DNA of 64,000 nucleotides from CALLVY01 sp937899855 (GCA_039820405.1 JBCBQC010000024.1:1-64000); one strand, 5' to 3'; positions 8,544 through 17,285 are shown, counted from the stretch's first letter. Numbers and translations: made by a program. Notes: generated by a model not told the origin, from the letters alone.

Positions 8544-9560
8544 TTACAATCCCGCGTTGGCCGAAATTTCGAGCATCCGGTCAATCGATCCAATTCCTTT
8601 GCGGATCACCCACTCGGGGAGGGTAATCTCCGGGGTTTCGTATTTCATACAGAGGTAGAGTTTTTCCATGGTGTTGCGCCGCATGTGGGGGCACTCGTTG
8701 CAGGCACAGGTATTGTTAGGGGGGGCGGGGTAAAAAGTCTTGTGTGGCGAGGCTTTCATCATCTGGTGGAGGATGCCGGACTCGGTGGCCACGATGAATT
8801 CGGTGGCTGGATTTTCCTGCGTGTAGCGCAGCAGGCCACTGGTGGAGCCGATGTAGTCGGCCATTTCGAGGAGGTGAGGTTCGCACTCGGGGTGGGCGAG
8901 AAATTTGGCCTCCGGGTGACGCAATTGCAGCTTGGTAATTTTTTCGTGTGAAAAAATTTCGTGGACCATGCAGGTCCCATTCCAGAGCACGAGATCGCGG
9001 CCAGTTTTCTTAATGAGGTAGTGCCCCAAATTGCGGTCGGGAGCAAAAATAATGCCCCGGTCTTTGGGGATGCTGTTGATGACGTGGACGGCATTGCTCG
9101 AGGTGCAGCAAATGTCGGTCAGGGTCTTCAATTCCGCCGTACAATTGATGTAGCTGACCACCACGTGATCGGGGTACCGCTCCTTGAACTTTCGAAAAAG
9201 GTGGGGCGGGCAAGAATCCGCCAGCGAGCAACCCGCCTTGAAATCGGGTAGCAAAACCTTCTTTTCGGGGGAAAGCATCTTGGCCGTTTCGGCCATAAAG
9301 TGAACACCGGCAAAAACGATGATGTCCGCGTCGGTTTCGGCAGCCTGCTGCGAAAGCCCCAAGCTGTCGCCGATGTAGTCGGCAATATCCTGGATTTCCG
9401 CCTCCTGGTAATAATGCGCCAGGATGATCGCATTTTTTTCGCGCTTCAGCCGGCTGATTTCCTCCACCAAATCGAGGGTCGGGTCCACTTCAATATCGAG
9501 GAAGCCGTTTTGAGGGAGCGCTTGTTGTGCTAATGCCAATTCTGTCATGGTAAAGAGCAT
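8544..9560 (-). CDS. nadA: Quinolinate synthase NadA
   Basis: This 4Fe-4S enzyme condenses iminoaspartate with dihydroxyacetone phosphate to quinolinate in de novo NAD synthesis. In 338 residues it shows the substrate-binding start (NAIILAHYYQ), GCSLADSC with cluster ligand Cys111, GTCMVHEI with Cys197, and CNECPHM with Cys290, matching the three ligands of characterised NadA proteins. The start is ATG 9560; ATG 9548 (MTELALA) is also possible and the N-terminus does not decide. No nadB or nadC is adjacent, but nadD is in the window at 53 kb. A 45-bp dyad upstream suggests repression control. Confidence 0.96.
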   Translation of the reverse strand: MLFTMTELALAQQALPQNGFLDIEVDPTLDLVEEISRLKREKNAIILAHYYQEAEIQDIADYIGDSLGLSQQAAETDADIIVFAGVHFMAETAKMLSPEKKVLLPDFKAGCSLADSCPPHLFRKFKERYPDHVVVSYINCTAELKTLTDICCTSSNAVHVINSIPKDRGIIFAPDRNLGHYLIKKTGRDLVLWNGTCMVHEIFSHEKITKLQLRHPEAKFLAHPECEPHLLEMADYIGSTSGLLRYTQENPATEFIVATESGILHQMMKASPHKTFYPAPPNNTCACNECPHMRRNTMEKLYLCMKYETPEITLPEWVIRKGIGSIDRMLEISANAGL

Positions 9561-9974
9561 TTACTGTGATCTGTTAAACAAAACTTGGGGTCAAAAGTTT
9601 ACTTAGTTTTATTTCGAAACTAAGTTACATCTTTTGGACGTGCCATGCTAGAAAAAGTTACTCAAAAAAATAAAATTTCTCCAAAATTCGCCCCATTTCG
9701 CTGGTTTGGGACGGCTAGCTACCAAATAGGACTGTCGCTTTTGCCCGATAAATTGTACCTTGTTTATTCAAACTCGCGTCCAGAACCGTTCTGGTGGCAT
9801 CGCGTTTCCGCTGCCTTTTTTCTATGTTTCAACCAATCTTGGGTGCTTTCCCCTGAGGGTCCCCCAACGCGTCAAGTTTTACGGTAACTTTTCGACGAGG
9901 GCCGTTTCGGCCGCCTCCCGGTTGCTCGCTTTGCTGCCCGCAATTAACACTGATCTAGGACAACACAGTGGTTT
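9561..9974. other. Intergenic region between nadA and the sensor kinase gene
   Basis: The nadA-proximal part holds the dyad at 9592-9636. The remainder has no convincing gene. A plus-strand 80-codon frame at 9645 has no recognisable similarity or promoter and I treat it as chance. No clear -7 element was found for the kinase gene. Confidence 0.5.
9592..9636 (-). promoter_or_regulatory. Large dyad upstream of nadA (candidate operator)
   Basis: Inner arms ACTTAGTTT (9601-9609) and AAACTAAGT (9617-9625) are perfect complements around a 7-nt centre. Outer arms CAAAAG (9592-9597) and CTTTTG (9631-9636) extend the symmetry. It lies 32-76 bp before the first nadA ATG, where a dimeric repressor site would be expected. 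The regulator is unknown. Confidence 0.5.
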
Positions 9975-12932
9975 ATGCAGTTGATTGTGGTTCTTTTCCT
10001 TTTACTCTTACCCGGTTCGGTCGCACTGGCCCAGCCTTTTATTCCCGTCTACCTACACTATACGGTCGAAGATGGCCTCCCCAGCTCCGAAACCTACATG
10101 GTCATCCAGGACCGTCAGGGCTATCTTTGGTTTGCCACCGACCGGGGCGTGGCCCGCTACGATGGGCAACAATTCCAGTGCTACAGCATTCAGGATGGCC
10201 TGACCGATAATTCGGTGTTGGGCCTACACGAGGATCAGTGGGGCCGCATCTGGTTTTTTACCTACTCCAACCAGCTTTTTTACTACGAAAATGGTCAAAT
10301 ACACGCCTCGCCCGCCAACGCTCGCCTTCGGGAGATCAACAAACCTTCCATCCCCTGCAGTGTAGGCGTCGACGACAACGGCGACGTGTGGATTGGTTTC
10401 CGGATGACGAGCCATAGTCGGATGTTTTCCATCGTTCGGCCCACGGGAGAGGTCGTTTCCTACACATTGCCCGCCGATGAGGCAACGGCTTTTGGGGTCG
10501 TCAAATCCTTGTCTTCCGGGGATCGCGTTTGGAGCCTCCTTGACCCCCTCCGCGCTGAGGATTTACTCCGCATCGATGCGGATGGTACTTACCGACGTCA
10601 CCAAATTGAGGAGGAGATAGCGGTGCTGGAAAGGAAAACGCTGGCGGATGGTTTTTCGGTCAATCTTCAAAAGGACCGCCCCTTTCTATTCCGTTGGTGC
10701 AATTGCGTGTACCGGGATGGCCCTTCGGGTTTGGAAAAGCTTTTTTGTACGGAGCCCCAACACGGCACCCTGGGCTTGCTCGAAGACGATCGGGGCTACG
10801 TGTGGAAGGCTACCTTTGGATCTGGGGTACAGTGCTACGAGCCCAATCGTGGGGATCGCCCCCGGTTTAGCCTCCTGCTGGATAAGATTGTGACCTGTAT
10901 GTATCAGGATCGGGAAGGTGGCATCTGGCTGACGACGCTCAACGACGGCGTCTATTATATCCCCGCTGCGAATTTTTACCAACTGCCCAGCGATTCCCAT
11001 TTTGGGAGCCGTCGAATTGCCAGTTTGGTGGGCCATTCGGGGCGTTTGCTCCTGGGCTTCTATCAGGGACAGGTCGAGACGGTTCGGTACGATGAGCTTG
11101 GCTTTCAGGACTTTGAGGAGTTGTACAACTTCAAGTATCAATCCCAGGTGGCTCCCGTGGATAAAGCAGCGAAGCGCTGGTTGATCCACGGGCAAACTTC
11201 TCGCCGAGAGGGACAAGCCTTTATTTTGGAGGACCAACAACTCCAAAAGTTGGGCTACACGGATTTTTACGCCAGCGTGGGCTTTGGTGAAACGGGGCTA
11301 CTCCTGCTGTGGAAAAGTTATCTTGGTCATTTCGATTGCCACACTCAGGTTTTAGATACCTTATTCCGAGGGGTACTGGTGGACTATAAAAAAATATACG
11401 TCGATTCGCGGCAGGATATCTGGCTGATGGGCATCCCGGGAGTAGCCCGTTTGGAGGCGGGAGAACTCCAAGCTTTCGACTTGGGCGGGAAGTGGTCGCG
11501 GCAGCGGGTGATGGCCATGGCGGAGTACGGGTCGCATTTGCTCTTTGCCAGTCTGGGGGAGGGGCTCATTGTGTACGGTCCGGGAGGTGAGGTTTGGCGG
11601 ATCACGGAGCGCGACGGCTTGGTGAGCAACCAGTGCAACGACCTGATCATCGATGAGGAAGGCATCCTGTGGCTGAGTACCAGCCGCGGCCTGAGTCGGA
11701 TCGCGCTCGATACCTTGGCCCGCCGCCCCCGACAGATTATCAATTACTCGCGTTCCAATGGCCTATTGTCGAGCGACGTCAAACGCACCCTCGTCCTGGA
11801 CAGTCTGGTCTGGTTACAACACGACCAGGGCCTGTCCGTATTTCCCCGTTACTTTGATGCGAACCCTCGCCCGGGGCCCAAGGTCCACCTCCAACACCTG
11901 GCGATCAACAACCGCGATACCACTTTGCAGCCTTACTACGAGCTGGGCCACCAACAGAACAACCTGGAATTTGGCTTTGCCGGCCTGTCCTACCGTACGG
12001 GCAACAAGCTGCGGTACCGCTATCGTCTACTGGGGTTGGATTCGGCCTGGCAGTACACGCAGCAGAGTAACTTGCTCTACCCCAAGCTTCCGCCCGGTCG
12101 CTACCAATTTCAGGTAGCCGCCCGTGATTACCGCGGCCAGTGGAGCGAGGAGCCAGCCACGGTGAGTCTGCTGATTCGGCAACCCTTTTGGAACAGTTGG
12201 TGGTTTTGGGGGCTGTTGTTTTTGCTGGGCTTTGGTTTGCTGCAATTGTTTATCCTCCTGCGGTTTCGAATCATCCAAAACCGGGAGCGGCTGCTGCGGC
12301 GCTCCTTCGAGGCGGAGCAAAAAGCCTTGCAATCCCAACTGACGCCGCATTTTATTTTCAATACGCTGGGCTCCATTCAGGGCCTGATCCTGTCGGGGCA
12401 GTACCGGCTGGCGAGTCAAAACCTCAGCGGGGTGGCGCGTCTGATCCGCACGGTGCTCTACCATTCGCGACGCTCTTCCATCTCGCTGAGTGACGAAATC
12501 GAAGGCCTGCGCAATTACCTGCGGCTCGAACAGTTGCGCTTTGGTCCCGAGCTGCGTTGGCAAATCGAGGTGGCCGAGGAGCTGGATACCGACCTGCTGG
12601 AGATTCCTCCGATGCTGATTCAGCCCTTTGTGGAAAACGCCATCTGGCACGGCCTGCAACAAGGTACCCGGGGTGGTCAGATCGACATTCGGTTTCGTCA
12701 GGCGGGGCGGGGAATCCACTGCCAGGTACAGGATGACGGCATTGGTCGGCGGCGGGCCCGCGCCCTCCGGAGTCCTTACCAGCACGGGGGCTTGGGCGTG
12801 AAAATCATCGAAGAACGAATCGAATTACTCAATAAAAACTGCAAAGTTCCCTTTCGCCTGGAAGTCGAAGATTTGGAAGGGGAGCGGAGCGGTACCCGTG
12901 TACACTTATTTTTTCCCTTTAACCGGAACTGA
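9975..12932 (+). CDS. LytS-type sensor histidine kinase with periplasmic two-component-regulator propeller
   Basis: This is a 985-residue membrane sensor. A signal peptide (ending VALAQP) is followed by a large periplasmic propeller with repeats such as GYLWFATDRGVARYDG, GRIWFFTYSNQLFYYENG, GGIWLTTLNDGVYYIP and GILWLSTSRGLSRI. A Y_Y_Y-type Ig-like domain (about 660-730) and a single membrane helix (about 742-762) come next. The cytoplasmic end is a His_kinase domain of the LytS kind: LTPHFIFNTLGS with predicted phosphorylated His792, and an ATPase part with PFVENAIWHGL and GLGVKIIEERI. It is organised like PorY/YpdA-type sensors. Its response regulator gene starts 3 nt downstream, so the two form a cognate pair. 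The ligand is unknown. Confidence 0.93.
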   Translation: MQLIVVLFLLLLPGSVALAQPFIPVYLHYTVEDGLPSSETYMVIQDRQGYLWFATDRGVARYDGQQFQCYSIQDGLTDNSVLGLHEDQWGRIWFFTYSNQLFYYENGQIHASPANARLREINKPSIPCSVGVDDNGDVWIGFRMTSHSRMFSIVRPTGEVVSYTLPADEATAFGVVKSLSSGDRVWSLLDPLRAEDLLRIDADGTYRRHQIEEEIAVLERKTLADGFSVNLQKDRPFLFRWCNCVYRDGPSGLEKLFCTEPQHGTLGLLEDDRGYVWKATFGSGVQCYEPNRGDRPRFSLLLDKIVTCMYQDREGGIWLTTLNDGVYYIPAANFYQLPSDSHFGSRRIASLVGHSGRLLLGFYQGQVETVRYDELGFQDFEELYNFKYQSQVAPVDKAAKRWLIHGQTSRREGQAFILEDQQLQKLGYTDFYASVGFGETGLLLLWKSYLGHFDCHTQVLDTLFRGVLVDYKKIYVDSRQDIWLMGIPGVARLEAGELQAFDLGGKWSRQRVMAMAEYGSHLLFASLGEGLIVYGPGGEVWRITERDGLVSNQCNDLIIDEEGILWLSTSRGLSRIALDTLARRPRQIINYSRSNGLLSSDVKRTLVLDSLVWLQHDQGLSVFPRYFDANPRPGPKVHLQHLAINNRDTTLQPYYELGHQQNNLEFGFAGLSYRTGNKLRYRYRLLGLDSAWQYTQQSNLLYPKLPPGRYQFQVAARDYRGQWSEEPATVSLLIRQPFWNSWWFWGLLFLLGFGLLQLFILLRFRIIQNRERLLRRSFEAEQKALQSQLTPHFIFNTLGSIQGLILSGQYRLASQNLSGVARLIRTVLYHSRRSSISLSDEIEGLRNYLRLEQLRFGPELRWQIEVAEELDTDLLEIPPMLIQPFVENAIWHGLQQGTRGGQIDIRFRQAGRGIHCQVQDDGIGRRRARALRSPYQHGGLGVKIIEERIELLNKNCKVPFRLEVEDLEGERSGTRVHLFFPFNRN

Positions 12933-12935
12933 ACT

Positions 12936-13703
12936 ATGCAAATTCCCACGATCATTGTAGAAGACGAACTGCGTAATGCGCAGGCCCTCCAAAAAATGGT
13001 GGAGGAGGGCACGAGTGACATTCAAATTCTAGCGGTAGCCCCCACCCTCCACCGGGCCTACGAGCTGATCCGCCAAATTCGACCCCGCCTGGTTTTTCTC
13101 GACATCAAAATGCCCCACGGAACGGGCTTTGATCTGTTGGAGCGCCTTGGCAAGATCGACTTTGACATCATTTTTACCACCGCTTTTGACCATTACGCCA
13201 TCCAGGCGATCAAGTTTTCCGCACTGGATTACTTGCTCAAACCCATCGACCGCGAAGAGCTGTACCGTGCCCTCGAAAAAGTTCGCCACAAGCAATTGCA
13301 AGCGGATCGACAAAAGAACATCGAATTGCTGTTGGAGAGCCTGCGACAGTCGGTGGGGGGCCAATCGGTAACCCTCGAAAAACTAGCGCTGCCCACTCTC
13401 AAGGGTTACCGTTTTGTGGAGGTGCGGGACATCCTCTATTGCGAAGCCGACAGCACTTACTGTAAGGTCTATCTACGGGATCAGACCTTCTTGGTATCGC
13501 GCAACCTCAAGGAAATTGAAAAGCTGCTGCGGGACCATTCTTTCTTTCGCATTCACCGCTCCTACCTCATCAACCTCAACCACGCGACGGAGTACGTCAA
13601 GGGCGATGGCGGTTTGGTTTTTCTATCAAATGGCGTACACCTGCCCGTCTCCCAGCGCCGCCGGGAGCTATTTGTCCGCCAGCTCTCCGGCCGCCTGGTC
13701 TGA
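12936..13703 (+). CDS. LytTR-family response regulator
   Basis: This is a 255-residue transcription regulator. The receiver domain (1-120) carries acidic residues ED at 9-11, the phosphoacceptor Asp56 in LVFLDIKMP, and Lys in LLKPID. The C-terminal LytTR DNA-binding domain (about 150-250) has the typical IHRSYLINLNH segment. LytTR domains bind paired direct repeats with a GTT core. It is the partner of the upstream kinase (3-nt gap). The small secreted protein gene and T9SS cargo gene that follow are plausible targets, but nothing in the sequence proves it. Confidence 0.94.
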   Translation: MQIPTIIVEDELRNAQALQKMVEEGTSDIQILAVAPTLHRAYELIRQIRPRLVFLDIKMPHGTGFDLLERLGKIDFDIIFTTAFDHYAIQAIKFSALDYLLKPIDREELYRALEKVRHKQLQADRQKNIELLLESLRQSVGGQSVTLEKLALPTLKGYRFVEVRDILYCEADSTYCKVYLRDQTFLVSRNLKEIEKLLRDHSFFRIHRSYLINLNHATEYVKGDGGLVFLSNGVHLPVSQRRRELFVRQLSGRLV

Positions 13704-13764
13704 GGGCGTTTAAAAGCCCGGAGCGGGCGTTGGCGCTACGCGGGCCGCGTTGACGATTTCCCCC

Positions 13765-13795
13765 TTTGTGGGGCCTGCTTTTTCCGATAGTTTTG
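13765..13795 (+). promoter_or_regulatory. Bacteroidota promoter of the small secreted protein gene
   Basis: TTTG at 13765-13768 and TAGTTTTG at 13788-13795 are separated by 19 nt, the optimal Bacteroidota layout. The predicted transcription start is near 13800-13803, about 35 nt before the ATG. Confidence 0.7.
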
Positions 13796-13826
13796 ATGGG
13801 TAAGAATCATTATTCACCCATCAAAA
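13791..13826. repeat. Perfect 11-bp inverted repeat overlapping the -7 element
   Basis: TTTTGATGGGT (13791-13801) and ACCCATCAAAA (13816-13826) are exact complements around 14 nt. The left arm overlaps the -7 box and lies mostly upstream of the predicted transcript, which favours a DNA operator over an RNA hairpin. Confidence 0.65.
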
Positions 13827-13835
13827 CATTATTCT

Positions 13836-14327
13836 ATGAAAAAGACCTTGTACGCTGCGGGGCTGGTCCTGCTATTCCTCTGCGCCACGCTGGGCCAGAG
13901 CCAAGCCCAACAACTATTTAAGTTCCGCAACCATAGCAATTGTGACCTCAGCTTTATCGCCGTTGCCCAATACAACTGTACCCAAGCCTATACCCCCCTC
14001 AAGACCGTTCCGGCCGGTGGCTCGGTAGTCCTGGAAATGGACAACCCCGTGACCTGGGGAGGAGGTACCCTAACCAACAGCGACCTCTGGCAGTGGCACC
14101 GCAACATTTCCTTCGTCACCGGCTTTACCCAGGGCGCCACCAACAGCCCCGCGTGTGACCTCACCGCCAACATCAACTCTTTCCGCCTGGCCCACAAGCC
14201 CACCTGCGGCGCCCTGGCCGGTCGCGACAACTGCGCCCGCGTAGTGGGCTCCGCCTGCGCCCCCTACCTCGAAGCTTTCTGGACCGAGGACGCCGGCAAC
14301 AACGTCATCTTTGTCGATGTCTATTGA
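13836..14327 (+). CDS. Small Cys-rich secreted protein of unknown function
   Basis: I do not recognise a family. The 163-residue product has a signal peptide (MKKTLYAAGLVLLFLCATLG, cleavage likely after SQAQ near residue 25). The mature part holds six cysteines (in NCDLS, YNCTQ, PACDL, PTCGA, DNCAR, SACAP), an even number that fits disulfide bonding outside the cytoplasm, plus several aromatic residues. There is no C-terminal T9SS signal, so it probably stays periplasmic or leaves by another route. It has its own strong promoter overlapped by an inverted repeat, and its stop overlaps the region before the T9SS cargo gene, so the two may be cotranscribed. It lies just downstream of a sensor kinase/LytTR pair. 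Confidence 0.75.
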   Translation: MKKTLYAAGLVLLFLCATLGQSQAQQLFKFRNHSNCDLSFIAVAQYNCTQAYTPLKTVPAGGSVVLEMDNPVTWGGGTLTNSDLWQWHRNISFVTGFTQGATNSPACDLTANINSFRLAHKPTCGALAGRDNCARVVGSACAPYLEAFWTEDAGNNVIFVDVY

Positions 14328-14374
14328 GCTCCTTTTACCTTCTCATTTATTCATTCTCCCAAAAGAAAAATATC

Positions 14375-15955
14375 ATGCAATCTATATTCCGTAAATTTCT
14401 CTGGCTTTTGGCGCTTGGTGCCCTCAGCCACGTCTCGCTGGAGGCTCAAATTATTCCTCAGGTCTCCGAAACCTTCATCGATAATTCCACCGGGATCTCG
14501 CAGGTCGCTGTCGACGCCAGAACGATCAACGGCTGCGAACGCTCCGTGGTCGCTTGGGACGGGACCAACCCGGGGCTGGCTTGGGACGACCACTGTGGCA
14601 ATGCTGGCCAACTTACCCTGCCTCCCGGTATCACCTACTTGGACGTCGCGATTTATGAAGGTGCCTTTTTTGATCACTTGGCCTTGGTCTTTATCATCGG
14701 TGGCGATGTCTACGTCCGTGGCTACTCCTGGCAAGCCGGCAGCTACGTTCAGGTTCCGGGGTCGACCCACATCCTCTCGACGATGAACAATGCCCAGGAT
14801 TGCCAAATGGACAGCGATGATGCGGGCCGGGCCGTCATCACCTGGATGGAAATCAGCAACAACGTGGAGCGGGTCATCATGGCTCGCGCTTACAGTATGC
14901 TTTTCCTCTTTCCCAACGGACCGGAGTTTGACATCAGTACCAATGCGATTCCAGCGTACATGAGGAGTCCGGCCCCTCCCTTCACCAATGTCGCCCGCCC
15001 GGACGTGACGATTGCCACCTACGGACAGGCCTTCCCTCCGACGGTACATTTCAGCTACCTCGTATACGATCCAGACGGCAACACCCACCTCTTTTACCAG
15101 TACGAGGAATTCATAAATGTACTCAGCGGTACCCCCGCTTTCCCCTTCGTACTCCAACCTGCGCATACCGCTCCCCCACTGGTTAGCCTAGGGTATCCTC
15201 GTATTTCTGCCTTGACCACTGACAATACCTACTCCCTGGAAGGACAAGCCACCGTCGTCTTTGACGAACAGGATTTGACCAGTGGTGAAAGCCGGATTTA
15301 TACCCTCAATGGGATGATCGGTGGAGCCATTCTGATCAATGTTTTTGGTGGAGAAGCCTGCACTAACCAAAATCCTTCCATTACCATGACGAGATGTGAG
15401 GAGTACGTCGTAGCCTGGGAGTACGACGATCTTATTGGCTGTGGTTTACCGAATTTACCGGCCGGTACCGGAGCTGATCTGATTGGGTTGGCGCTGGATG
15501 ATTTGGGTTTTCCGCTGGGTAGTGACTACCAAATTCTCAATACTTCGTTTGGAACGGGTGGCCAGTACGAATATGGTCCAAAATTGGCCGGTCGTTTTTC
15601 CCAACAGATGACTAGTGCTTATTTCGATAGCAACGAAGATGTTTACCGCAAGATTTCTCCTTGTTCGAGTAGTCTTCCTTTTTTCCGTACCGAGCGTCCG
15701 GCGGCTACGGACCTCCGCCTGTTCCCCAATCCCGGAACGGAACAAGTACGCTTGGTACACGCTTGGGAGCAAGCAGTGGATACCCACATCGAAGTCGTGG
15801 ACGTCATGGGGCGGACTGTGGCTGCAGTTGACTTGGGCTTGACCGATCACGTGGACTGGACCTATCCCGCTGCGCATTTGGCGGAAGGCGTCTACTGGGT
15901 TCGCCTGCGGATGGGGGAGCGTCAGGAGGTACGCAAGTGGTTGAAAAAGGAGTAG
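14375..15955 (+). CDS. Secreted protein with type IX secretion C-terminal sorting domain
   Basis: This is a 526-residue secreted protein. A signal peptide (FLWLLALGALSHVSLEAQ) starts at ATG 14375; a longer frame from 14324 adds 17 residues before the signal and is unlikely. The body is rich in beta strands and reads like a propeller of repeated VVAWD / AVITWMEI / YVVAWEYDD strands. The end is a type A T9SS sorting domain (LRLFPNPGTEQVRL, IEVVDVMGRTV, LAEGVYWVRLRMG, RKWLKK), which directs export across the outer membrane and surface anchoring. The gene follows the Cys-rich protein gene by 47 nt. Substrate or binding partner is unknown. Confidence 0.9.
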   Translation: MQSIFRKFLWLLALGALSHVSLEAQIIPQVSETFIDNSTGISQVAVDARTINGCERSVVAWDGTNPGLAWDDHCGNAGQLTLPPGITYLDVAIYEGAFFDHLALVFIIGGDVYVRGYSWQAGSYVQVPGSTHILSTMNNAQDCQMDSDDAGRAVITWMEISNNVERVIMARAYSMLFLFPNGPEFDISTNAIPAYMRSPAPPFTNVARPDVTIATYGQAFPPTVHFSYLVYDPDGNTHLFYQYEEFINVLSGTPAFPFVLQPAHTAPPLVSLGYPRISALTTDNTYSLEGQATVVFDEQDLTSGESRIYTLNGMIGGAILINVFGGEACTNQNPSITMTRCEEYVVAWEYDDLIGCGLPNLPAGTGADLIGLALDDLGFPLGSDYQILNTSFGTGGQYEYGPKLAGRFSQQMTSAYFDSNEDVYRKISPCSSSLPFFRTERPAATDLRLFPNPGTEQVRLVHAWEQAVDTHIEVVDVMGRTVAAVDLGLTDHVDWTYPAAHLAEGVYWVRLRMGERQEVRKWLKKE

Positions 15956-16014
15956 CGGATCCGCTTAGGGATGGGGCCCTGGCAAGATCAAACCTCGTAA
16001 TTATTTAGCAATTG

Positions 16015-16040
16015 GAGGGAGGCGTCTAGGCGCTTCCCTC
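16015..16040 (+). terminator. Intrinsic terminator after the T9SS cargo gene
   Basis: GAGGGAGGCG (16015-16024) pairs with CGCTTCCCTC (16031-16040) with one G-T pair, followed by TTTT. It lies 60 nt after the stop. Confidence 0.7.
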
Positions 16041-16048
16041 TTTTGGGT

Positions 16049-16759
16049 TTAGGCTTCCAGCAGAAAAATAGCCGGGCGTTTGTGGAGATTGGGGAGGGGG
16101 GCTTGGCGCCATTGGGCGATGCGTTGGCTGCGGATCCATTCGGTGCTCAAGGTCAGGTCGACGGCTAGGCCAAAGCGGGTTCGGGGCTGGAGGACCTGGC
16201 GGGCTGCTTCCAGCAGGCCTTGGTTGCGATAGGGGGTTTCGATAAAGATTTGGCACTGCTGAAGGCGGCTTGATTCCTGTTCCAGTTTTTTGAGTTCGCG
16301 GCGCAGGTCGGGCTTTTTGGGGGAGAGGTAGCCGTGAAAACAAAAGCGTTGGCCGTTCATACCCGAGGCCATGAGGGCGAGTAGGATGGAGGAGGGGCCG
16401 ACGAGGGGAACGACGGTAATGCCCAGCTGGTGGGCCAGTTCGACGACCTGGGCGCCGGGGTCGGCCACGCCGGGGCAGCCCGCTTCCGAGAGCAGTCCGA
16501 TGTCCTGCCCCGCTTCGGCCGCTTGGAGGTAGTGGCGCCATTCGGTGGGGGGCGTCCGCTTGTTGAGCTCGACTACGGTCAGCTCGCTGATGGCGTAGGG
16601 GGGCTGGCTGGCTTTGATGAAATGGCGCGCCGTCTTGGCACGCTCGGCGATGAAGTAGCGCAATTGATGGATGCGGTCCACTACGTATTGCGGAAGGACG
16701 CGAGCCCCGCCTTCTCCCAGTGGGCTGGGGATCAAATACAGCTTTCCTTTACTTGACAA
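16049..16759 (-). CDS. RsmI-like SAM-dependent methyltransferase (tetrapyrrole methylase fold)
   Basis: The protein has 236 residues and the tetrapyrrole-methylase fold used by RsmI, which 2'-O-methylates C1402 of 16S rRNA. Landmarks are LYLIPSPLGEGG at the N-terminus, the SEAGCPGVADPG loop (about 94-105), VVPLVGPSSILLALMASGMNG and the FIETPYRNQ segment. It resembles the shorter RsmI paralogue widespread in Bacteroidota more than canonical RsmI, whose N-terminus reads more like LYLVATPIGNL; hence no symbol. The start ATG 16759 follows a TAATTTTG element at 16790-16783. It converges on the T9SS cargo gene. Confidence 0.83.
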   Translation of the reverse strand: MSSKGKLYLIPSPLGEGGARVLPQYVVDRIHQLRYFIAERAKTARHFIKASQPPYAISELTVVELNKRTPPTEWRHYLQAAEAGQDIGLLSEAGCPGVADPGAQVVELAHQLGITVVPLVGPSSILLALMASGMNGQRFCFHGYLSPKKPDLRRELKKLEQESSRLQQCQIFIETPYRNQGLLEAARQVLQPRTRFGLAVDLTLSTEWIRSQRIAQWRQAPLPNLHKRPAIFLLEA

Positions 16760-16782
16760 AATTCAGTGGGTTTGAGTCGGAT

Positions 16783-16790
16783 CAAAATTA
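16783..16790 (-). promoter_or_regulatory. -7 element (TAATTTTG) of the RsmI-like gene
   Basis: This is an exact TAnnTTTG match on the minus strand, 23 nt before the ATG, giving a short leader. Confidence 0.5.
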
Positions 16791-16867
16791 CGAATAAGAC
16801 CGCTTTATCCCGTCATGTCCGCTGGCTTTTGTTATTTTTACTATAAGTTAGTACTACCCGTATTGTC

Positions 16868-17229
16868 ATGCCAGAATTTATCGAAGATCGCCATTATACC
16901 ATTGAGGAGTACCTCGCTCTCGATGCCGTGGGGGAGGCTAAATCACGCCACCATCTCTCATCGTGGAGGTGCTCTCACCAAGCACCGAGGCTTATGATCG
17001 CGGCGAGAAATTTCACCGGTATTGCGCGCTTCCTTCGTTTTGTGAATATTTACTGGTCAATGCTCAAAGCCCGATCATTGACAGCCTCTATCGTGATCAT
17101 TCCACCGCGGGAATCTGGTCCATGCGGACCATCATCGGACTTGACCAGCACCTGCCCATTTTTTCGCTGGATGCCCACATCCCACTGCGCGAAATTTACC
17201 ACCAAACCCGAGATTTGCGTCCCGTCTGA
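16868..17229 (+). pseudogene. Uma2-family endonuclease remnant with internal deletion and frameshift
   Basis: Two pieces of one Uma2 (DUF820, PD-(D/E)XK-like) gene lie in different frames. The N-terminal piece from 16868 encodes MPEFIEDRHYTIEEYLALDA to about GEAK at 16942. The C-terminal piece, in another frame from about 16942, encodes PSLIVEVLSPSTEAYDRGEK through REIYHQTRDLRPV and stops at 17229. The middle part, roughly 80 residues of an intact protein including much of the predicted catalytic core, is missing. A TAA at 16939-16941 blocks the second frame upstream. The gene cannot make a working nuclease. Uma2 genes are commonly multicopy and decay often. Confidence 0.85.
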
Positions 17230-17252
17230 GCTGCTGCTCCCCTTCTTTTTCG

Positions 17253-17260
17253 TATCTTTA
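17253..17260 (+). promoter_or_regulatory. Probable -7 element (TATCTTTA) of scpA
   Basis: It matches TAnnTTTG at seven of eight positions and lies 25 nt before the scpA ATG. Confidence 0.35.
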
Positions 17261-17285
17261 CGAGCCATTTATTGACGCCATTACC

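Noticed and set aside
9645..9887. 80-codon plus-strand frame between nadA and the kinase gene
   Set aside because: No promoter, no family resemblance, and an unusual composition rich in Trp, Phe and Pro; probably chance.
13704..13764. GC-rich stem (CCCGGAGCGGG) after the LytTR response regulator gene
   Set aside because: The stem is short and not followed by a T tract, so I did not call a terminator.
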